From Clostridiaceae bacterium UBA5444 (GTDB lineage Bacteria > Bacillota > Clostridia > Clostridiales > Oxobacteraceae), in the NCBI GenBank assembly GCA_002426575.1, contig DIRE01000070.1:1-34884 (forward strand): a DNA stretch of 34,884 nucleotides, read 5' to 3'. Position numbers and translations under genes: made by a program. The number at the start of each line of letters is the position of its first letter. Positions within the stretch are counted from its first letter, which is position 1. The notes beneath the pieces were generated by a model. The model did no database searches and was not told the DNA's origin. It saw nothing but the letters and a program-made list of their open reading frames with translations. Below, in pieces: positions 31,675 to 34,884 of the stretch.

Positions 31675-33285
31675 TTGAAAGATAACTTACCAAGTGTTGC
31701 ATATTTCTGTATGGAGTTTGGGCTTCATGAGGAGTTTAAAATATATTCAGGAGGCCTTGGGATATTAGCTGGAGATATACTTAAGGCTGCAAATGATGAA
31801 AACCTGCCAATGGTAGGAGTTGGAATACTATGGAGGCAGGGATATACAAGACAGCTTATAGGAGAGGATGGAATGCCCTATGATTCTTATCCTGAGTATA
31901 GATATGATTTTTTAAAGGATACTGGCGTGGTAGTTGATGTGAAGATAAGGGATAGGAATGTAAAATGTAAGGTATGGGAGTGTACTAAGTATAACAATGT
32001 GCCTTTATATCTTTTAGACACCTATACCCTTGGAAGTACTGATCCATTTATAACAGGACAGCTATATGGGTGGTTTGACGAGGAGAGAATTGCCCAGGAA
32101 ATGGTTCTTGGAATAGGGGGAGTTAAGGCATTAAATGAGCTTGGTATAAAACCTGATATTTATCATTTTAATGACAGTCACCCGGTAATTGCAGGTATTG
32201 AGCTTATAAGACAAAAGATGGAAAAGCAGGATTTAAGCTTTAAGGAAGCCTTAGAAGATACAAGAAAGCAAATAGTATTTACAACTCATACACCTGTTGA
32301 AGCGGGGAACGAAGTTCATGAACACAGACTGCTTAAATATATGGGGGCATATAATGGGCTTACCTATGAAGAGATGAAATATATAGGAGGAGATCCATTT
32401 AGCATGACGGTAGCAGGCCTTAGACTTTCTAAAATAGCTAATGGAGTATCAAAGCTCCATGGAGAAACTGCAAGAAATATGTGGAAAGGTACTTCAGGTG
32501 CCCCTGAAATTATTGCAATAACTAATGGAGTTCATAATGGCACATGGCAAGATAAAAGTATTGTTGATTCTTTTATGTCTAATAGCAAGCTATGGAATTC
32601 ACATATGGAGTTAAAAAGAGAAATGATAAGCTATATAGAAAGCAAAAACAATGTTACCCTTGATGATGGTATACTTACCATAGGATTTTCAAGAAGGGCT
32701 GCACCATATAAGAGAAGTAATTTGATATTTAGAAATAAAGAGATTATAGAAAATTTACTAAAGGATAAGAAGCTTCAAATAGTATTTTCTAGCAAGGCCC
32801 ATCCTAACGATATGGAAGGTAAAAAAATAATATCAAATCTATATAATATGTCAAAGGTTTACCCTAATAGCGTAGTATTTATAGAAGACTATGATATGAA
32901 GATAGGTAAAATGCTCACAAGAGGATGTGATGTATGGCTCAATAATCCAATAAGGCCTATGGAAGCAAGTGGAACGTCCGGCATGAAGGCAGCAATGAAT
33001 GGAGTATTAAATTTAAGTGTATTAGACGGATGGTGGCCTGAAGGATGTGAGCATGGAGTAAACGGGTGGCAAATTGGCGGAGGATACGTTGGAGAGAATC
33101 AAGATAAGGTTGATGCAGAATCTTTATATCAAGTACTTGTAGAAGAGGTTATACCAACATACTATAATAATATGGAAAAGTGGATCGACATGATGAAAGA
33201 AAGCATTAAAATGTCTCAAGAAAAGTTTTCTGCAAAAAGAATGGTAAATGAATATTATAATAGGCTATATATGTCCGAGGTGTAA
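31675..33285 (+). CDS. glgP: Short-type alpha-glucan phosphorylase (GT35)
   Basis: Splits terminal alpha-1,4-glucosyl bonds with phosphate to give glucose-1-phosphate; a PLP enzyme of family GT35. The 536 residues put it in the short group (TIGR02094-like) without the N-terminal regulatory part of MalP-type enzymes of about 800 residues. Signs are AYFCMEFGLHEEFKIYSGGL at the start, FTTHTPVEAGNE, FSRRAAPYKRSNL and the PLP site EASGTSGMKAAMNG with Lys438. The TTG start is chosen for its binding site; starting at ATG 31660 would add five residues. It is the last gene of the maltodextrin cluster and would phosphorolyse chains made by the maltosyltransferase. The likely terminator is the large inverted repeat at 33441-33490. 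Confidence 0.93.
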   Translation: MKDNLPSVAYFCMEFGLHEEFKIYSGGLGILAGDILKAANDENLPMVGVGILWRQGYTRQLIGEDGMPYDSYPEYRYDFLKDTGVVVDVKIRDRNVKCKVWECTKYNNVPLYLLDTYTLGSTDPFITGQLYGWFDEERIAQEMVLGIGGVKALNELGIKPDIYHFNDSHPVIAGIELIRQKMEKQDLSFKEALEDTRKQIVFTTHTPVEAGNEVHEHRLLKYMGAYNGLTYEEMKYIGGDPFSMTVAGLRLSKIANGVSKLHGETARNMWKGTSGAPEIIAITNGVHNGTWQDKSIVDSFMSNSKLWNSHMELKREMISYIESKNNVTLDDGILTIGFSRRAAPYKRSNLIFRNKEIIENLLKDKKLQIVFSSKAHPNDMEGKKIISNLYNMSKVYPNSVVFIEDYDMKIGKMLTRGCDVWLNNPIRPMEASGTSGMKAAMNGVLNLSVLDGWWPEGCEHGVNGWQIGGGYVGENQDKVDAESLYQVLVEEVIPTYYNNMEKWIDMMKESIKMSQEKFSAKRMVNEYYNRLYMSEV

Positions 33286-33328
33286 GTAGCATTTGTGGGG
33301 CGATGGATGTAGGGATTATTAGGATACT

Positions 33329-33430
33329 GTGATTAAAAAGGCAGCTAATGAAGGTATAACAGTGACAACCTATGATTTGCAAAATGGTGTGCCAGTTGTT
33401 ATTGACACATACACCAAGTCAGCAAAGTAG
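33329..33430 (+). pseudogene. 33-codon open remnant of an unknown gene
   Basis: An open stretch from GTG 33329 to TAG 33430 encodes KKAANEGITVTTYDLQNG followed by a beta-like VPVVIDTY end. It has the look of the C-terminal end of a larger folded protein and stands after an in-frame stop (33320-33322) with only a weak AGG upstream. I cannot name the parent. It may also be a real small gene. Confidence 0.35.
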
Positions 33431-33440
33431 TAGAGATTAT

Positions 33441-33490
33441 AAAAAAGTGAAGTATCGTTGCAATCGTTGTGCAACGATACTTCACTTTTT
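33441..33490. terminator. Large inverted repeat, terminator-like on both strands
   Basis: A 21-bp stem (left arm 33442-33462, right arm 33470-33490), seven-base loop ATCGTTG, with an A-run at the left and a T-run at the right. It fits the end of the maltodextrin operon. Each arm contains TGCAACGAT or its complement, and the loop repeats part of it. Confidence 0.85.
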
Positions 33491-33535
33491 GTTGATATCT
33501 GCAACGATAATTAGAACGATTGGCTTATCGTTGCA
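33454..33535. repeat. Inverted TGCAACGAT repeat array
   Basis: The nine-base word occurs as ATCGTTGCA at 33454 and 33527, and as TGCAACGAT at 33470 and 33500, with ATCGTTG in the first loop. The second pair extends to TGCAACGATAA (33500-33510) and TTATCGTTGCA (33525-33535). The array ends 17 bases before the AlbA_2-type gene remnant and could be its operator. Confidence 0.8.
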
Positions 33536-33552
33536 AATGTATTGTATTTAAA

Positions 33553-33821
33553 ATGGAAACAAAGAAAAAATATAATCTAGAATTTAAAGATAAAATCACA
33601 AAAACTTTCTTATTAAGGAAATGAATAAATTGAATCTATCAGAAGAGGAAATTATTATCTACAATATAATGAAGTCTGAAACAGAACTTTCAAGGGCAGA
33701 ATTAGATAAAAAATCTGGCTTTTATAAGTCTAAAACTCTTAGAATTATAGACAATCTCATAGATAAAAACATAATAAAAAAGTTAGGAGAAGGTCCAGGC
33801 ACAACATATAGGTTAAGATAA
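33553..33821 (+). pseudogene. Internally deleted AlbA_2-type ATP/DNA-binding regulator
   Basis: Two pieces of one gene family appear side by side. The frame from ATG 33553 encodes KKYNLEFKDKITKTFL, which looks like the N-terminus of AlbA_2-domain proteins (putative DNA-binding/ATP-binding regulators, often 400 or more residues). After TTATTAAGGAAATGA, in another frame, 33621-33821 encodes a 66-residue winged-helix segment (LSEEEIIIYNIMKSETELSR, then LDKKSGFYKSKTLRIIDNLI and EGPGTTYRL) like their C-terminal end. The middle of the gene is missing. The C-terminal part alone still has ATG 33621 or TTG 33630, after AAGGA (33615-33619), so a short HTH protein may be made. Parentage is from memory of the family. 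Confidence 0.6.
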
Positions 33822-33857
33822 AGATAAAACTATTTTAGATATTTCCCCTAGGGTATG

Positions 33858-33890
33858 AAAAAACCACAAGACATTTTGAACTTGTGGTTT
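33858..33890 (-). terminator. Terminator of tRNA-Ala
   Basis: AAACCACAAG (33861-33870) and CTTGTGGTTT (33881-33890) form a 10-bp stem; on the minus strand the T-run (complement of 33858-33863) follows. Confidence 0.88.
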
Positions 33891-33898
33891 ATCATTTT

Positions 33899-33974
33899 TG
33901 GTGGAGATAAGCGGGATCGAACCGCTGACCTCTTGAATGCCATTCAAGCGCTCCCCCAGCTGAGCTATACCCCC
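33899..33974 (-). tRNA. tRNA-Ala (anticodon GGC)
   Basis: A 76-base cloverleaf on the minus strand: acceptor GGGGGTA with TATCTCC (two G-U pairs), D arm with GCTC/GAGC, anticodon arm CTTGA-ATGGCAT-TCAAG with anticodon GGC, T arm AGCGG-TTCGATC-CCGCT, then A73 and encoded CCA. Confidence 0.96.
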
Positions 33975-34018
33975 ATGGTATATATTTAGTAACATTTAGT
34001 ATTTAGTAACCTATATAT

Positions 34019-34047
34019 ATTAAATCCTAAAATTTGATAGTTGTCAA
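34019..34047 (-). promoter_or_regulatory. Promoter of tRNA-Ala
   Basis: On the minus strand TTGACA (complement of 34042-34047), a 17-base spacer and TTTAAT (complement of 34019-34024), about 45 bases before the tRNA. Confidence 0.6.
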
Positions 34048-34225
34048 ATAAAATACACTTTTGCACAGATATCGCTAAATGCACCTGATAAGCCTCAGGT
34101 TATTTCCAGATAGCCTTACTAGGCATCGTGCTATGTATAAGGAATCATTATAGATAATATAATAGATATGTATTTTACTTAGCAACAATTTGGTGATAAG
34201 CTTGTTGAGGTAAGGAGAGATGCAT

Positions 34226-34786
34226 ATGAGCGAAAACAAACTATGGAAACTTTTTACTACAACATTTACCTTAAGTGCGTGCACATTTGGCGGAGGTTTT
34301 GTTATTGTTTCCCTGTACAAAAAAGAATTTGTTGAAAGGTTGAAATGGTTAGAGGAAGATGAGATGCTGGATATTACCGCTATTGCACAATCAAGTCCAG
34401 GACCTATTCCTGTCAATGCAAGTGTTATTTTAGGATATCGAATCCATGGTATTTTAGGCAGTATAGTTGCCATATTAGGTACGATTATCCCACCTTTTGT
34501 TATTATTTCACTTATTTCAGTCTTTTATATACAGTTTAAGAGCAATCAGGTTATTGCAATTGCACTACAGGTAATGAGAGCTGGGGTAGCTGCAGTAATT
34601 TTAGATGTAGTTGTTAATTTAGGAATGAATATAATTAAGAAAAAAAATGTTCTTTACGTGATTGTTATGGTAGTTGCTTTTATAGCCACCTATTTCTTTA
34701 ATCTAGGCGCTATGTATATTATATTTTTCTGCCTAGGAATTGGACTAATTAAGGTATTTTTAAACGCTAGAAAGGAGAAAAATTAA
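34226..34786 (+). CDS. chrA: Chromate transporter, N-terminal half protein
   Basis: A short-chain CHR-family membrane protein, 186 residues, with one CHR domain. Signs are FTLSACTFGGGFVIVSLY, the family motif AIAQSSPGPIPVNASVILGY and five or six hydrophobic segments. In the split form known from Bacillus (the ywrB/ywrA type), two half-length proteins act together to expel chromate; substrates of many CHR proteins are untested. The start is ATG 34226, since AAGGAG (34212-34217) is too near the ATG at 34220. The stop overlaps the next start in TAATG, so the halves are coupled. Confidence 0.9.
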   Translation: MSENKLWKLFTTTFTLSACTFGGGFVIVSLYKKEFVERLKWLEEDEMLDITAIAQSSPGPIPVNASVILGYRIHGILGSIVAILGTIIPPFVIISLISVFYIQFKSNQVIAIALQVMRAGVAAVILDVVVNLGMNIIKKKNVLYVIVMVVAFIATYFFNLGAMYIIFFCLGIGLIKVFLNARKEKN

Positions 34787-34884
34787 TGGGACTTCTATGG
34801 ACTCTATTCATTAGTTTTATACAAGTGGGTTTATTCAGTGTTGGTGGTGGTTATGCAGCGATTCCGCTTATTCAAGAACAGGTA
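34786..34884 (+). CDS. Chromate transporter, second half protein (cut by window end)
   Basis: The first 33 codons of the partner half transporter, which runs off the window. It begins GLLWTLFISFIQVGLFSVGG, then YAAIPLIQEQ, a pattern that matches the start of a CHR domain and is a paralogue of the gene before it (compare LFTTTFTLSACTFGGGFVIV). AAAGGAG (34770-34777 region) precedes ATG 34786. Confidence 0.88.
   Translation, partial: MGLLWTLFISFIQVGLFSVGGGYAAIPLIQEQV

Noticed and set aside
33441..33535. Terminal repeats of an insertion sequence
   Set aside because: No transposase trace lies between or near the repeats, and their spacing is only some tens of bases.

Overview
The window is AT-rich DNA from a low-GC, spore-forming Firmicute, most likely a member of the Clostridia. 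The evidence is the lonB-lonA-engB gene order, strong AGGAGG-type ribosome binding sites with frequent TTG and GTG starts, a T-box leader, a single-chain glycyl-tRNA synthetase, oxygen-sensitive activase genes of the HgdC type, and AGA/ATA-rich codon use. The genus cannot be fixed from the sequence alone.

Layout. 1-4909: protein quality control (LonB, LonA) and the ribosome-assembly GTPase EngB. 5048-7515: a CPBP membrane protease, then a run of three low-complexity genes (two Gly/Tyr-rich membrane proteins, one Asn-rich protein) that look like a spore-surface or envelope set. 7531-9003 (minus): an M23 peptidase and a bactofilin in one operon. 9431-9952: a small anchored protein. 10073-13056: three overlapping genes for two paralogous DUF2229/2-hydroxyacyl-CoA-dehydratase-like proteins and an HgdC-type ATPase activase. 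13081-15812: an unknown anchored protein, an orphan sugar-binding lipoprotein, and a multi-pass membrane protein. 15976-16887 (minus): a 42-residue small protein not found by usual length cut-offs and a GmhA-like isomerase. 17248-19192: a PTS enzyme-I-like protein lacking its catalytic histidine, then glycerate kinase. 19200-21070: promoter, T-box and glycyl-tRNA synthetase, then tRNA-Val(GAC).

21130-33285 is a complete maltodextrin locus. A LacI-type regulator has a near-perfect sigma-A promoter with a palindromic operator on it. It is followed by a binding protein (GTG start) behind a second copy of the operator, two permeases, a cyclomaltodextrinase/neopullulanase-like enzyme, a secreted amylase lipoprotein, a Thermotoga-type maltosyltransferase and a short GT35 alpha-glucan phosphorylase. 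No transport ATPase is encoded here, so a shared MsmX-like subunit must act in trans. The inferred flow is outside hydrolysis, uptake of maltodextrins, chain remodelling by maltosyl transfer, then phosphorolysis to glucose-1-phosphate.

33286-34884: a decayed segment with a 33-codon remnant, an array of inverted TGCAACGAT repeats and an internally deleted AlbA_2-type regulator gene; then tRNA-Ala(GGC) on the minus strand and a split (two half-gene) chromate transporter cut by the window end.

I did not find CRISPR arrays, insertion sequences or prophage. The most interesting items are the histidine-less enzyme I relative, the maltosyltransferase-phosphorylase pairing, the deleted AlbA_2 gene with its repeat array, the activase cluster without a dehydratase, and the glycine-rich trio.
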